Assembly (NCBI GenBank): GCA_022791635.1
Contig: JAAVZL010000009.1
Location: 1 to 40,714, forward strand
Direction of reading: 5' to 3'
DNA: 40,714 nt
Origin: Lachnospiraceae bacterium
GTDB taxonomy: Bacteria; Bacillota; Clostridia; Lachnospirales; Lachnospiraceae
The translations under genes and the position numbers were made by a program. This document shows positions 14,655 through 22,411 of this stretch, piece by piece (within the stretch, counting starts at the first letter, position 1; every line of letters begins with the position of its first letter). The notes below the pieces were generated by a model. The model saw only the letters and a program-made list of their open reading frames with translations. It had not been told where the DNA came from and did no database searches.

Positions 14655-15257
14655 TTACCTGTCCCCCAAAAGAATCATTCCGCCTTTTTGTTCAAAGCCC
14701 GTATTCCACAGCAGCTTCAAATCAAGCCACTCCAATTCCCCATAGGTAATGGCCTTCACAAAAAATTCCCCTTCCGCTTCCTCGTAGCCTGCCAGGTTAA
14801 ACCAATGCCACTCATAATCCTTTAGCCTGGGCTCCTTGTGGTGGAGCAGCAAAAAAGGAATGGGAAAGCCCTTATCAATCTGCCGGAAGACGCCCTCTTT
14901 TGCCTCCTCAAAGGAAGCCGTCCCGTAAAGCCCCTCTGCCGTAAGCTCCTCGCATCCTGCATCCCTCCAATAGGCTCCGATTCCCTCCAGATAAATATCC
15001 AGCGTGTCAATCCCCTGCCACCTAGGATGCAGATAAGGCTTCATTTTCTTGGAAAATCGAAGGTAATCCTCCTTTTGGGGCTCCCTGGCATCATAGGGAT
15101 AGAGGCCTGTAAGCCCTCGATGCTTTGCCAGATAAATGCAGAGATCACAGGCCGTAACTGCCGCACAGCCCCCTCCCTTCATAAAGGGATCCAAAAACCA
15201 GTCCTGATTTCCTCCAAGGGAACCACTTACACGAATATAGTCCAATTCTTTTCTCAT
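14655..15257 (-). CDS. Papain-like (C39-type) putative cysteine peptidase
   Basis: 200 residues resembling a conserved clostridial family with a papain-like layout: candidate nucleophile cysteine 31 in KGGGCAAVTACDLC, and candidate histidine 151 in YEWHWFNLAGY, followed by a beta strand and an aspartate/glutamate-rich turn. I infer a C39-like thiol peptidase or transglutaminase-like fold from this spacing; activity is not established. There is no signal peptide, so it should be cytosolic. It begins 45 bases after the hydE stop with GGATGGGGA upstream, so it likely shares that transcript; relation to hydrogenase maturation is unclear. Confidence 0.72.
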   Translation of the reverse strand: MRKELDYIRVSGSLGGNQDWFLDPFMKGGGCAAVTACDLCIYLAKHRGLTGLYPYDAREPQKEDYLRFSKKMKPYLHPRWQGIDTLDIYLEGIGAYWRDAGCEELTAEGLYGTASFEEAKEGVFRQIDKGFPIPFLLLHHKEPRLKDYEWHWFNLAGYEEAEGEFFVKAITYGELEWLDLKLLWNTGFEQKGGMILLGDR

Positions 15258-15302
15258 AACATCCCCATCCTGTTCTTTTGGAATTGTGCGAAGCCCTTCC
15301 GG

Positions 15303-16364
15303 TCATGAACCTATCTCCGCTTCCCGCGCCGCATCTCCCCGATCCATGCAAAGCTCATACCCCACGGCTCTCATCCGCGCGTCCAGGGCCTTAAGCCCCT
15401 CTGCCGCCTCCGCTCCCTCACAAAGCTTGTTGTCATAGAGGCTGTACTGCTTCCGGTTCTTCTTTGGTGACAGGTTAGGCATCACCACATTGGCTCCTGC
15501 CATAAATCCCCGCTCCCGCCCGTCAGCGGCAAGGGTTCCCAGAGCCGTGGTGGCCGGAAGCAGCACCCGGGGAAGCAGGATCCGAATCACCGACAAAAGC
15601 TTTAGGGTCAGCTCCACGCTGCCTGCCTGCTCCCCGGCAAATCGGGTATCCCGATGAGGAATAAAGGGCCCGATTCCCACCATTTCCGGCTGAAGCTCCT
15701 TAAGAAATGCCAGATCCTTTGCAAGCTCTCTATAAGTCTGGCCCGGACTTCCCACCAGAAAGCCGGTTCCTGTCTGAAAGCCGAGACGTTTCAGTTCAAA
15801 CAAACACTGCTTTCGCGCCCCAAGACTTCTATCGGCCGGGTGAAGACTTCGGTAATGGGTTTCGTCCGCCGTCTCATGGCGAAGCAGATACCGATCCGCT
15901 CCCGCCCTGCGAAAAGCCTGGTAGCACTCATAGGAACGCTCACCGATGGACAGGGTCAGCGCGCAGTCCGGCCAAGCAGCCTTGATGGAATGAATCAGCT
16001 TAACCACCCGCTCCTCTGTGTCAAAGGGATCCTCTCCTCCCTGAAGGACAAAGGTGCGAAAGCCCAGCTTCCAACCCTCTTCACAGCAAGCAAGAATCTC
16101 CTCAAGAGTCAGACGGTAGCGCATAACCTTCCGGTTCTCCCGCTGAATTCCGCAGTAATAGCAATTGTTCCTACAATAATTGGTATATTCAAGCAAGCCC
16201 CGGACATAGACCTTATTTCCATAGTACATTCTCTGAAGACGAACGGCCTCTGTCCGCAGATACTCTGCCGTCTCAGGCTTTTCAAGGCGTCTTAACAGGA
16301 TACCGTATTCCTCCTCGTCCGCCAATCCATGATCTCTGACAAAGCGTTCCACCACATCCGCCAT
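15303..16364 (-). CDS. hydE: [FeFe] hydrogenase H-cluster maturase HydE (radical SAM)
   Basis: 353 residues. The radical SAM motif CRNNCYYC (C64, C68, C71) sits in EYTNYCRNNCYYCGIQREN, exactly as in HydE, followed by FRTFVLQGGEDPFDTE and the closing GANVVMPNLSPKKNRKQYSL region. HydE is a radical SAM enzyme that helps build the organometallic 2Fe subcluster of [FeFe] hydrogenase. The other maturases HydF and HydG and the hydrogenase are not in this window, so they must lie elsewhere if present. PylB and BioB are related, but the spacing and tail fit HydE best. Start has GGAGGAAG upstream. It follows the thrS terminator. Confidence 0.92.
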   Translation of the reverse strand: MADVVERFVRDHGLADEEEYGILLRRLEKPETAEYLRTEAVRLQRMYYGNKVYVRGLLEYTNYCRNNCYYCGIQRENRKVMRYRLTLEEILACCEEGWKLGFRTFVLQGGEDPFDTEERVVKLIHSIKAAWPDCALTLSIGERSYECYQAFRRAGADRYLLRHETADETHYRSLHPADRSLGARKQCLFELKRLGFQTGTGFLVGSPGQTYRELAKDLAFLKELQPEMVGIGPFIPHRDTRFAGEQAGSVELTLKLLSVIRILLPRVLLPATTALGTLAADGRERGFMAGANVVMPNLSPKKNRKQYSLYDNKLCEGAEAAEGLKALDARMRAVGYELCMDRGDAAREAEIGS

Positions 16365-16420
16365 TGCTCTCTTCCTCCGAGCTATCCAAAAGCCCTTTCG
16401 TTTCCATATTATCAGGGGCG

Positions 16421-16445
16421 AAAAAGAGGCAGGGAGGCCCCTGCC
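16421..16445 (-). terminator. thrS terminator
   Basis: Minus-strand stem GGCAGGGG/CCCTGCC (16428-16445) followed by a T run (16421-16425), 35 bases after the thrS stop. Confidence 0.85.
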
Positions 16446-16479
16446 TTATCCGGTTTCGATTTACAGAATTTCCTCAACA

Positions 16480-18414
16480 TCATCCTTCACTTTGAGGGGA
16501 TTTCCTGCGAACCTCTCTCGTCCCGATTTCCTGCAAAATTTCCTGAATAAAGACAGTGAGAGGCTTCTGACCCTCATCGCCCATAAAGCGGCTGCGGACA
16601 GATACCAGTTCTTCCTCCGCCTCCTTCTGCCCCACTACCAGCATATAGGGAATCTTCTGCATCTGAGCGCTTCGAATCTTATATCCTATCTTTTCATCCT
16701 GCCCATCCAGCTCCGCACGGATTCCTGCCTCTGTCAGAGCCTCCAGCACCTTTTTCCCATATTCCATATGCTTCTCGGAGATCGGCAGCACCTTCACCTG
16801 CACAGGCGCCAGCCAGGTAGGGAATGCACCGGCAAAGTGCTCAATCAGAATGCCGATAAACCGCTCAATGGATCCAAAGGCTACTCTGTGAATCATAATA
16901 GGGCGATGCTTCTCTCCGTCTGCTCCGATATATTCCAGCTCAAACCGCTGGGGAAGCTGGAAATCAAGCTGAATGGTGCCGCACTGCCAGGTCCTTCCGA
17001 TGGCGTCCACCAAGTGGAAATCAATCTTGGGTCCGTAAAACGCACCGTCGCCTTCATTGACCACATAGTCAAGTCCCAATTCATCCAGCGCCGCCCGAAG
17101 GCCCTCGGTAGCCATTTCCCAGTCTTCATCGCTTCCCATGCTGTCCTCGGGTCTGGTTGACAGCTCCACATGGTATTCAAAACCAAAGAGGGTGTAAACC
17201 TCATTGATGAGCTTTGCAACGCCCATAATCTCATCCTTAATCTGCTCCGGCATCATAAAGATATGGGCATCGTCCTGGGTAAAGCAGCGCACGCGCATCA
17301 GGCCGTGAAGCTGGCCGGACTTCTCATGACGGTGTACCAGCCCCAGCTCTCCCACCCGCATGGGCAGATCCCGGTAGGAACGGGGCTCTGAGGCGTAGAC
17401 GAGAATGCCTCCCGGACAGTTCATCGGCTTCACCGCATAGTCCTGCTCGTCAATCACCGTGGTGTACATATTCTTTTTATAATGATCCCAGTGACCGGAG
17501 GTCTCCCACAGACTCCGGTTAAGAATGATGGGGGTGGCAATCTCCACATAGCCGGCTTTTTTGTGAATCTCCCTCCAGTAATCCAGAAGCGTATTCTTAA
17601 GGGTCATGCCCTTTGGCAGGAAGAAGGGGAAGCCCGGTCCGGCCTCATGCATCATAAAGAGGCCCAGCTCTCTTCCCAGCTTCCGGTGATCCCGCTTCTT
17701 TGCCTCCTCCAGCATGGTGAGATAGGCTTCCAGCTCCTCCTTCTTGGCAAATGCCGTGGCATAGATCCGGGTCAGCATCTTATTGTGCTCATCCCCTCTC
17801 CAGTAAGCTCCAGCAATGCTGGTAAGCTTGTAGGCCTTCCCCACGTCCTTGGTGCTTCTAAGATGCGGGCCTGCACAGAGATCCGTAAATTCTCCCTGCT
17901 TATAAAAGCTGATTTCGGCGTCCTCGGGAAGATCGGAAATAAGCTCCACCTTGTAGGGCTCCTCCTTCTCCCTGGCCCATGCAAGGGCTTCGCTTCTTGG
18001 CAGGGTAAAACGCTCAATGGGGAGAGCTTCCTTTACAATCTTCTTCATCTCTCCCTCGATCCGCTCCAGATCCTCCGCGGTAATGGGCTCTTCAAAATCA
18101 ATGTCATAGTAAAAGCCGTCTGCCACGGAAGGGCCGATGGCCAACTTTGCTGTGGGATACAGACGCTTTACTGCCTGGGCCAGCACATGGCTGGCAGTGT
18201 GGCGCAGGGTGGAGAGTCCTTTCTCGTCTCTGGCCGTGAGAATGCTAAGCTCACAATCCTCCTCCACCATGGTTCTCAAATCTACAATCTGACCATTCAG
18301 CTCCCCGGCGCAGGCAGCTCTTGCCAGTCCCTCACTGATATCCCGGGCAATGTCATATACGGATTTGCTTTCTGCGTACTCCTTTGCGGAGCCGTCCTTT
18401 AAGGTTACTTTCAT
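16480..18414 (-). CDS. thrS: Threonyl-tRNA synthetase
   Basis: 644 residues, the full family length. Domains in order: TGS (1-60), editing domain with HTASH near 72 and the CAGPH motif near 180, class II catalytic core with motif 2 (RVGELGLVHRHEKSG), the zinc cysteine in MNCPGG, motif 3 (HRVAFGSIERFIGIL) and a C-terminal anticodon-binding domain (from about 540). It charges tRNA-Thr. Start: ATG at 18414 is preferred to the adjoining GTG at 18417; AGGAG lies nine bases upstream. It follows a 47-codon gene by 14 bases, and both lie behind a T-box, so both should be induced on threonine shortage. Confidence 0.97.
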   Translation of the reverse strand: MKVTLKDGSAKEYAESKSVYDIARDISEGLARAACAGELNGQIVDLRTMVEEDCELSILTARDEKGLSTLRHTASHVLAQAVKRLYPTAKLAIGPSVADGFYYDIDFEEPITAEDLERIEGEMKKIVKEALPIERFTLPRSEALAWAREKEEPYKVELISDLPEDAEISFYKQGEFTDLCAGPHLRSTKDVGKAYKLTSIAGAYWRGDEHNKMLTRIYATAFAKKEELEAYLTMLEEAKKRDHRKLGRELGLFMMHEAGPGFPFFLPKGMTLKNTLLDYWREIHKKAGYVEIATPIILNRSLWETSGHWDHYKKNMYTTVIDEQDYAVKPMNCPGGILVYASEPRSYRDLPMRVGELGLVHRHEKSGQLHGLMRVRCFTQDDAHIFMMPEQIKDEIMGVAKLINEVYTLFGFEYHVELSTRPEDSMGSDEDWEMATEGLRAALDELGLDYVVNEGDGAFYGPKIDFHLVDAIGRTWQCGTIQLDFQLPQRFELEYIGADGEKHRPIMIHRVAFGSIERFIGILIEHFAGAFPTWLAPVQVKVLPISEKHMEYGKKVLEALTEAGIRAELDGQDEKIGYKIRSAQMQKIPYMLVVGQKEAEEELVSVRSRFMGDEGQKPLTVFIQEILQEIGTREVRRKSPQSEG

Positions 18415-18428
18415 CACACGTTTCTCCT

Positions 18429-18572
18429 CTACTTTTCTTTTTGAATGGTGTTGTTATTTCCACAAGATACGGAAATCCCCTTTTTAATGGGTGCACTGAA
18501 AAATCCAATGACCATACCTGCAAAGAAACAGGTCAATCCCAACAACAGCTTTTCCTTCTTTTCTGTACTCAT
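18429..18572 (-). CDS. 47-residue membrane protein between T-box and thrS
   Basis: Read directly from the sequence: ATG at 18572 with GGAAAGGAGAG upstream, stop TAG at 18429. The product starts MSTEKKEKLLLG, has one membrane helix (about 10-27, GLTCFFAGMVIGFF) and a polar tail ending NNNTIQKEK. Its last codons overlap the thrS ribosome binding site, so the two are probably translationally coupled and share T-box control. Function unknown; the name of any family is unknown to me. Its strong RBS and position argue that it is real despite the short length. Confidence 0.7.
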   Translation of the reverse strand: MSTEKKEKLLLGLTCFFAGMVIGFFSAPIKKGISVSCGNNNTIQKEK

Positions 18573-18643
18573 ACAATCTCTCTCCTTTCCTTAATCTGCA
18601 CATGCCTTTTGTGCATATGGTGATACCTATAGGATGCTTCCGC

Positions 18644-18913
18644 AAAAAAAGCCCCTCCCTGCCATACCTGACAGAAAGGGACGATAATTCTTATCGCGGT
18701 TCCACCCTACTTGCTTCGATCTCTCTAAAACCACTCATTGGACGATAACGGAGTCACCGGACCGGATTGGGGCCACTCAGAGGTAGTTTTCGGTACGGGC
18801 TGCTTCTTCACCCTCTGCTTCCCGATGAGGATGCTTCCAGCATCTGCATCCCTCTCTGTCATCTTCCACAGCCTACTCGTCTCTTCTACGTATTTCCCTA
18901 TGCGCTTTTCCTT
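18644..18913 (-). promoter_or_regulatory. T-box leader of thrS
   Basis: The minus strand carries the conserved T-box core AGGGTGGAACCGCG (18695-18708) followed by a strong terminator: 13-base stem 18670-18682 with 18651-18663, then seven T (18644-18650). Upstream is a long stem I region, with a likely threonine specifier codon ACC at 18792-18794 (CGTACCGAA context). Uncharged tRNA-Thr should pair with specifier and T-box and prevent termination. The specifier choice is by pattern, not folding. The leader spans about 270 bases. Confidence 0.93.
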
Positions 18914-18919
18914 AGGCTT

Positions 18920-18947
18920 ATTATATCATCCGGAATCTGTTTGTCAA
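18920..18947 (-). promoter_or_regulatory. T-box leader promoter
   Basis: Minus-strand TTGACA (18942-18947), 16-base spacer, TATAAT (18920-18925): near consensus. Confidence 0.85.
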
Positions 18948-19106
18948 CTGAAAGATTTTGACGTGCCAATATTTAAAAATTGTTACAAATGCTGCAAATC
19001 TGATGATTGCTACCTTTGTCACATATATGAAAACACATCTACAAATTAACATAAATTTAGTTTTATGACAACCATTATTTTCTAAAAATTGCATATGGTT
19101 TTTTCT

Positions 19107-19184
19107 AAAAAAATCCCCACCACGTCACTGTGATGGGGATTTCACTAAAGGGGAGGATATAAGTAATTCGTTTCTCTTTTGTCT
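19107..19184 (-). ncRNA. Candidate small RNA with anti-Shine-Dalgarno stretch
   Basis: Between thrS leader and the plus-strand gene at 19353 there is no ORF, but the minus strand shows a promoter (19191-19220), about 78 bases, and an intrinsic terminator (stem AAATCCCCA/TGGGGATTT, 19111-19142, T run 19107-19113). The unpaired part contains TCCTCCCCTTTAG, complementary to a ribosome binding site, as in C-rich Firmicute small RNAs of the RsaE kind. The plus-strand reading (GGGGAGG) is not followed by a start codon at usable distance. 18950-19105 holds AT-rich sequence in which I see nothing else. Confidence 0.5.
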
Positions 19185-19190
19185 AATCCT

Positions 19191-19220
19191 AGTATAGCCC
19201 GTTCCACAGGTTTTATACAA
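19191..19220 (-). promoter_or_regulatory. Promoter of the candidate small RNA
   Basis: Minus-strand TTGTAT (19215-19220), 18-base spacer, TATACT (19191-19196). Confidence 0.5.
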
Positions 19221-19352
19221 AAAAATAAAAATTTCTATACTTCCTCCCAAAGATATGTTATGGTAGACGTAAGCCAGCGGCTAAAATCCGTTTTGATTTC
19301 CCAAATCCATTTCTATGCTGCAGCTTGAATCCCACCCAAAGGAGGCTTTCCC

Positions 19353-19550
19353 ATGTTTCAGAAATGCAAACGCATCCTGGCGCTTTTAGGCGCTATTCTC
19401 TTGGCGGGCATGTATCTCATCACCTTTGTTCTGGCCTTCACAGACCCAACCGCCTCCAAGAGCTGGCTGATGGCATCCGTGTTTTGCGCCGTCGTGATCC
19501 CCTGCTTTTTGTATGCTTATATTCTGATCTATCGCCATTTGAAAAAATAA
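19353..19550 (+). CDS. Small two-helix membrane protein
   Basis: 65 residues with two hydrophobic helices (about 8-28 LALLGAILLAGMYLITFVLA and 39-60) joined by a short polar loop (TDPTASKSW), and basic ends (KCKR, RHLKK) that place both termini in the cytoplasm. AAAGGAGG lies seven bases before the ATG. Function unknown; the layout is common among small clostridial membrane proteins. It is one of the few plus-strand genes and converges with the SEDS-like gene, whose stop is 15 bases away; no terminator separates them. Confidence 0.72.
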   Translation: MFQKCKRILALLGAILLAGMYLITFVLAFTDPTASKSWLMASVFCAVVIPCFLYAYILIYRHLKK

Positions 19551-19565
19551 TCTTTCCCATTGCCC

Positions 19566-21047
19566 TTATTCCTTCTCTGTCACCACCGTATCAAACCGGT
19601 AAGCCGAAAGAATCAGGCCTGCCATCAGTGCGCTTCCCGTGACGCTGGCAAATCCCTCCGACACAAAGGGCAGATTTCCGAACATTCCAAACTGACATCC
19701 AAAATTCCCTAACAGATAAAACAGAAATTGCATCCACATTGCCAGGCTTCCTGCCAAAGCCACCATCCGCCCCAGACGGTTTCGAATCCGAAAGGCTGTG
19801 ACAAACAAAAGCCCGTAGGCTGCACAAAGAAAAAGCGTAAAAAGGATTCCCGGAATCCAGCCATACCGCAAAATCCACCATGCAATTCGATAATTATTGT
19901 GATAATGCTGCGGCAGAATATCCCAAAGGCCAGGTCCATCCGAATATTGATACTGCATCCGATATTTTGCATAATCCTCTAGGGTCTCGTGTATACCGTC
20001 CCCCTTCCATACACCGGGTCCGTCCTCATAATACCACTGGGCCGTTCGATAACGGACAAGCTCCTCCTCACTGAGGCTGACTTCTCCAAACCCCTTCGCT
20101 CTTCCAAGAAGCTCCCGAATCAAAACATTGTTGTAGCCGTCCTGCCACGGATCCTCTGCCTGAGCCCCGGGATTTACAAACAATTCCAGAGTCTGGCAAA
20201 ACCTTTGCCCCTGGCACCCTGCCCAGACAAGGACTAAAATAAGAAAACAGGCAATCGCCGTCCCAAAGCCCTTCTTCTTATCCACATTCAGGTATTTTTT
20301 CCCTATCATATAAAGCTCTGCACCTAGGCAGGAGCACAAAAACGTCAGAAAAGCCACATCGGCATATCCCCAGAAAAGACAGTAGGCAACAAGGGCCACT
20401 AAAAGAAGTTGCACCCCGGCAATCAGCAAGAGAGAGCGGTATCCCTGGCGGCGCCTGCGATACAAGAGAACGACACTGGCGGGAACAGCCACCTGCAGAA
20501 TTCCAAAAATCACACTAGGGCTGTATGGATGAAAATTTGCTATCGATGGAAAAAAACTTCCCGTATAACGGGTCACAGTCCGGCTCGCTGCAAAAAGAAC
20601 ACCTGCCACAGCCAGCAACGTCAATATCTTTCCCGTATACTTCAGCAAAAAGGGATACCCATACCGGGCTACAAGTATCAGCACAAGAAATCCCCATAAA
20701 AAATAACCATTATAGAAGATCTCCTCTATTGAAAACCCTCTGCCCACAAAATTTCCCGCCACTCCCAGGCATATCAGCGCCAGCAAAGAAGCCAGCAGCG
20801 GTTTTGCCGTCCGCAGATGATGGGCCTCATTCATCTTAAGCCCAATCACAGACGCGTCCCCCATATCGCGGATGGCCTTGTCATATGCCTCACCTTCTTC
20901 CACTCCATATTCCATATAGACCTCCGCCTTATCTTCCACGTGGGCGCGCAGCTCTTCATTTACCGCCGCATGAACAGGCCGGTAGGAAATCTGTTCATCC
21001 ACATCCTCCAGAAAATGCAGAAGCTTCTCCTGCTGTTCAGAGCGCAA
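19566..21047 (-). CDS. SEDS (FtsW/RodA)-like membrane protein with N-terminal permease-prefix domain
   Basis: 493 residues. The first 75 form a helical soluble domain like those that precede membrane domains in PadR-controlled proteins (DUF1700/HAAS type: ELRAHVEDKAEVYMEYGVEE, RDMGDASVIG). Then come about ten membrane segments. The last third matches the SEDS family: YGWIPGILFTLFL and LPFVSEGFASVTGSALMAGLILS correspond to LGFIG... and LPFxSYGGSS... of FtsW/RodA. A large extracellular loop (about 290-375) precedes HNNYRIAWWILRYG, where polymerases have TDFIFAxxxEELG; the expected aspartate is asparagine here, so glycan polymerase activity is doubtful. TTG start at 21047 with GGAGG eight bases upstream overlaps the padR end by 11 bases: translational coupling. 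Confidence 0.75.
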   Translation of the reverse strand: MRSEQQEKLLHFLEDVDEQISYRPVHAAVNEELRAHVEDKAEVYMEYGVEEGEAYDKAIRDMGDASVIGLKMNEAHHLRTAKPLLASLLALICLGVAGNFVGRGFSIEEIFYNGYFLWGFLVLILVARYGYPFLLKYTGKILTLLAVAGVLFAASRTVTRYTGSFFPSIANFHPYSPSVIFGILQVAVPASVVLLYRRRRQGYRSLLLIAGVQLLLVALVAYCLFWGYADVAFLTFLCSCLGAELYMIGKKYLNVDKKKGFGTAIACFLILVLVWAGCQGQRFCQTLELFVNPGAQAEDPWQDGYNNVLIRELLGRAKGFGEVSLSEEELVRYRTAQWYYEDGPGVWKGDGIHETLEDYAKYRMQYQYSDGPGLWDILPQHYHNNYRIAWWILRYGWIPGILFTLFLCAAYGLLFVTAFRIRNRLGRMVALAGSLAMWMQFLFYLLGNFGCQFGMFGNLPFVSEGFASVTGSALMAGLILSAYRFDTVVTEKE

Positions 21048-21375
21048 AGGACACCCCTCCCTTCATCACATCATGAACCGCCCTCTCGTAGGTCTCCCAC
21101 TCTTCCTTCTTTTTCTGAAGAAGCTTTCCGCCCTTTTTTGTCAAACGGTAATACTTCCGCATCCGCCCTGTCTCGGCCTGGTGTTCATAGCTCTCCACTG
21201 CCTCCTGCTCCTCCAGAGAATGCAGGATCGGATACAGCGTCCCCTCCTTCAGGGAAAATACCTGGCTGCTCCGCTCCTCCAGCTTCCGAATCATCTGATA
21301 CCCATACATATCTTCTTCCTCCAGAAGCTTAAGAAGAAGCATGGCCGTACTCATGGCCATCATTTTTTTATCCAT
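21037..21375 (-). CDS. PadR family transcriptional regulator
   Basis: 112 residues with the PadR winged helix: LLLKLLEEEDMYGYQMIRKLEER, LKEGTLYPILHSLEEQEAV (recognition helix region) and the RKYYRLTKKGGKLL wing. PadR proteins are dimeric repressors that often control an adjacent membrane protein gene, here the overlapping SEDS-like gene. AGGAG lies eight bases before the ATG. The promoter directly upstream carries a palindrome typical of PadR binding, suggesting autorepression of the two-gene operon and release by a membrane- or envelope-related signal (inference). Confidence 0.92.
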   Translation of the reverse strand: MDKKMMAMSTAMLLLKLLEEEDMYGYQMIRKLEERSSQVFSLKEGTLYPILHSLEEQEAVESYEHQAETGRMRKYYRLTKKGGKLLQKKKEEWETYERAVHDVMKGGVSFAL

Positions 21376-21408
21376 AGAACCACTCCTTTTTCTTTTTTAC
21401 CTAGAATA

Positions 21409-21463
21409 TATATGCATAGATTTTCTATGTATATAGGATACCTCTAAAATCTAGGTATGTCAA
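21409..21463 (-). promoter_or_regulatory. padR operon promoter and palindromic operator
   Basis: Minus-strand TTGACA (21458-21463), 17-base spacer, TATCCT (21435-21440). The palindrome TATATGCATAGA (21409-21420) / TCTATGTATATA (21424-21435) directly follows the -10 box; one mismatch in 12 pairs. An outer repeat TACCTAGA/TCTAGGTA (near 21399 and 21450) brackets the whole site. Confidence 0.7.
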
Positions 21464-21480
21464 GAAATTTTTTTAGTGAG

Positions 21481-21655
21481 GCTGTGACAAAATAAGACGG
21501 CAGACTTTTCCATATCCGTGTTCGGACGGTTCGCGTACATTCTGTCTGCTCTGTACGGACATTGCCAAGGCAATCTCCGTACAGAGCAGACAGAATGTAC
21601 GCGAACAGCCGGACACTGGATATTGGAAAAATCTGCCGTCTTATTTTGCCACAGC
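21481..21655. repeat. Palindromic element P1, copy C (near-perfect)
   Basis: 175 bases forming an almost perfect hairpin of about 85 pairs per arm with a loop of two or so bases near 21567. Core arms 21529-21548 and 21587-21606 match exactly; outer arms GCTGTG-CAAAATAAGACGGCAGA differ at only a few positions. Left arm is the GTGTTCGGACGGTT form, so it is inverted relative to A, B and D. It lies 79 bases past the stop of the HAD gene at 21734, after that gene's own terminator, and before the padR promoter. Confidence 0.95.
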
Positions 21656-21669
21656 ATTTCATTTTTCTC

Positions 21670-21716
21670 AAAAAGCAAGCAGGCCCAATCCATTGGAAGG
21701 AGCTGCTCGCCTGCTT
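21670..21716 (-). terminator. Terminator of the HAD gene at 21734
   Basis: Minus-strand stem AAGCAGGC/GCCTGCTT (21709-21716 with 21677-21684) followed by GCTTTTTG. Confidence 0.65.
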
Positions 21717-21733
21717 ATCCCTATGCCAGATAT

Positions 21734-22339
21734 TTATTTTACTCCAAGTCTGCAAAGCTCCTCCCTGGCCTGCTTCTGGGAGGTAAAGAGAATCCCGTGA
21801 ATCCCAAGCCGCTCCGCCGCCAGAACATTTTCCCTGGTATCATCCAGAAAGACCGCCTCCTCAGGCTCTATCCCGTATTTCTCCATCAGCCGCAGAAACG
21901 CCTGCTCATCCGGCTTAATGAGGTGCTCCTGAAAGGAGAGAAAATACCCGTCCATCAGCTCCAGAAAATCAAGCTTATCCCCCCGCTGATCGTAAATATG
22001 CTTCGGCCAGTTGGACAGAGCATAGATGCGGTATCCCTTTTCCTTCAGCTCCAAAATCCAGGGAACTGCATAGTCCAGAGTCCAGGTACACTCCCCCAGA
22101 TTCTCATAGACCGCCCGAATCTCCCTTTCATACTCCGGAGCCGCCGCCACAAAGTCCCGGATTTCCTCCTCCTCGCTCAGGAATCCCTTATCATGTTCCA
22201 CCCAGGCCGGATTCTTGAAAATAGCTCTCTCCACTGCCTCATAAGCCACCGGATCCGGCACTGTCTTTTTCAAGTACGCTTCCCAGCCATACCCGTTCAG
22301 CACTCGTCCGATATCAAATATTACTGTCGTAATCTTCAT
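21734..22339 (-). CDS. HAD family phosphatase (HAD-IA type)
   Basis: 201 residues. Motif I VIFDIGRVLNGYGWEAY (nucleophile aspartate near 8; the usual FDIGNVL reads FDIGRVL), helical cap, motif II IYALSNWP near 105, motif III lysine in HLIKPDEQAFL, motif IV VFLDDTRENVLAAERLG. Such enzymes dephosphorylate small phosphorylated metabolites; YihX/GPH-like relatives act on sugar phosphates. Start at 22339 is supported by GGAGAAAG; the longer frame extends into the purA terminator hairpin. It follows purA by about 70 bases and may be read through from it. Confidence 0.87.
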   Translation of the reverse strand: MKITTVIFDIGRVLNGYGWEAYLKKTVPDPVAYEAVERAIFKNPAWVEHDKGFLSEEEEIRDFVAAAPEYEREIRAVYENLGECTWTLDYAVPWILELKEKGYRIYALSNWPKHIYDQRGDKLDFLELMDGYFLSFQEHLIKPDEQAFLRLMEKYGIEPEEAVFLDDTRENVLAAERLGIHGILFTSQKQAREELCRLGVK

Positions 22340-22375
22340 TTCTTTCTCCGCAATCAAAGTACCTTTACACCGCAA

Positions 22376-22404
22376 AGGGGCTGTCGCAAAATGGGACAGC
22401 CCCT
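22376..22404 (-). terminator. Hairpin after purA
   Basis: Ten-base perfect stem AGGGGCTGTC/GACAGCCCCT around CCATTTTGC, eight bases past the purA stop, followed by only three T. It resembles the outermost tips of P1 copies C and E (GGCTGYCGCAAAAT) but has no other part of that element. Confidence 0.65.
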
Positions 22405-22411
22405 CTCAAGC

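Noticed and set aside
19141..19200. Plus-strand gene start after GGGGAGG at 19149-19156
   Set aside because: No ATG, GTG or TTG at suitable spacing opens a meaningful frame; the minus-strand small RNA reading explains the sequence better.
22376..22404. Hairpin after purA as a further P1 copy
   Set aside because: Only the outermost GGCTGTCGCAAAAT-like tip matches; it is better called a terminator-like hairpin.
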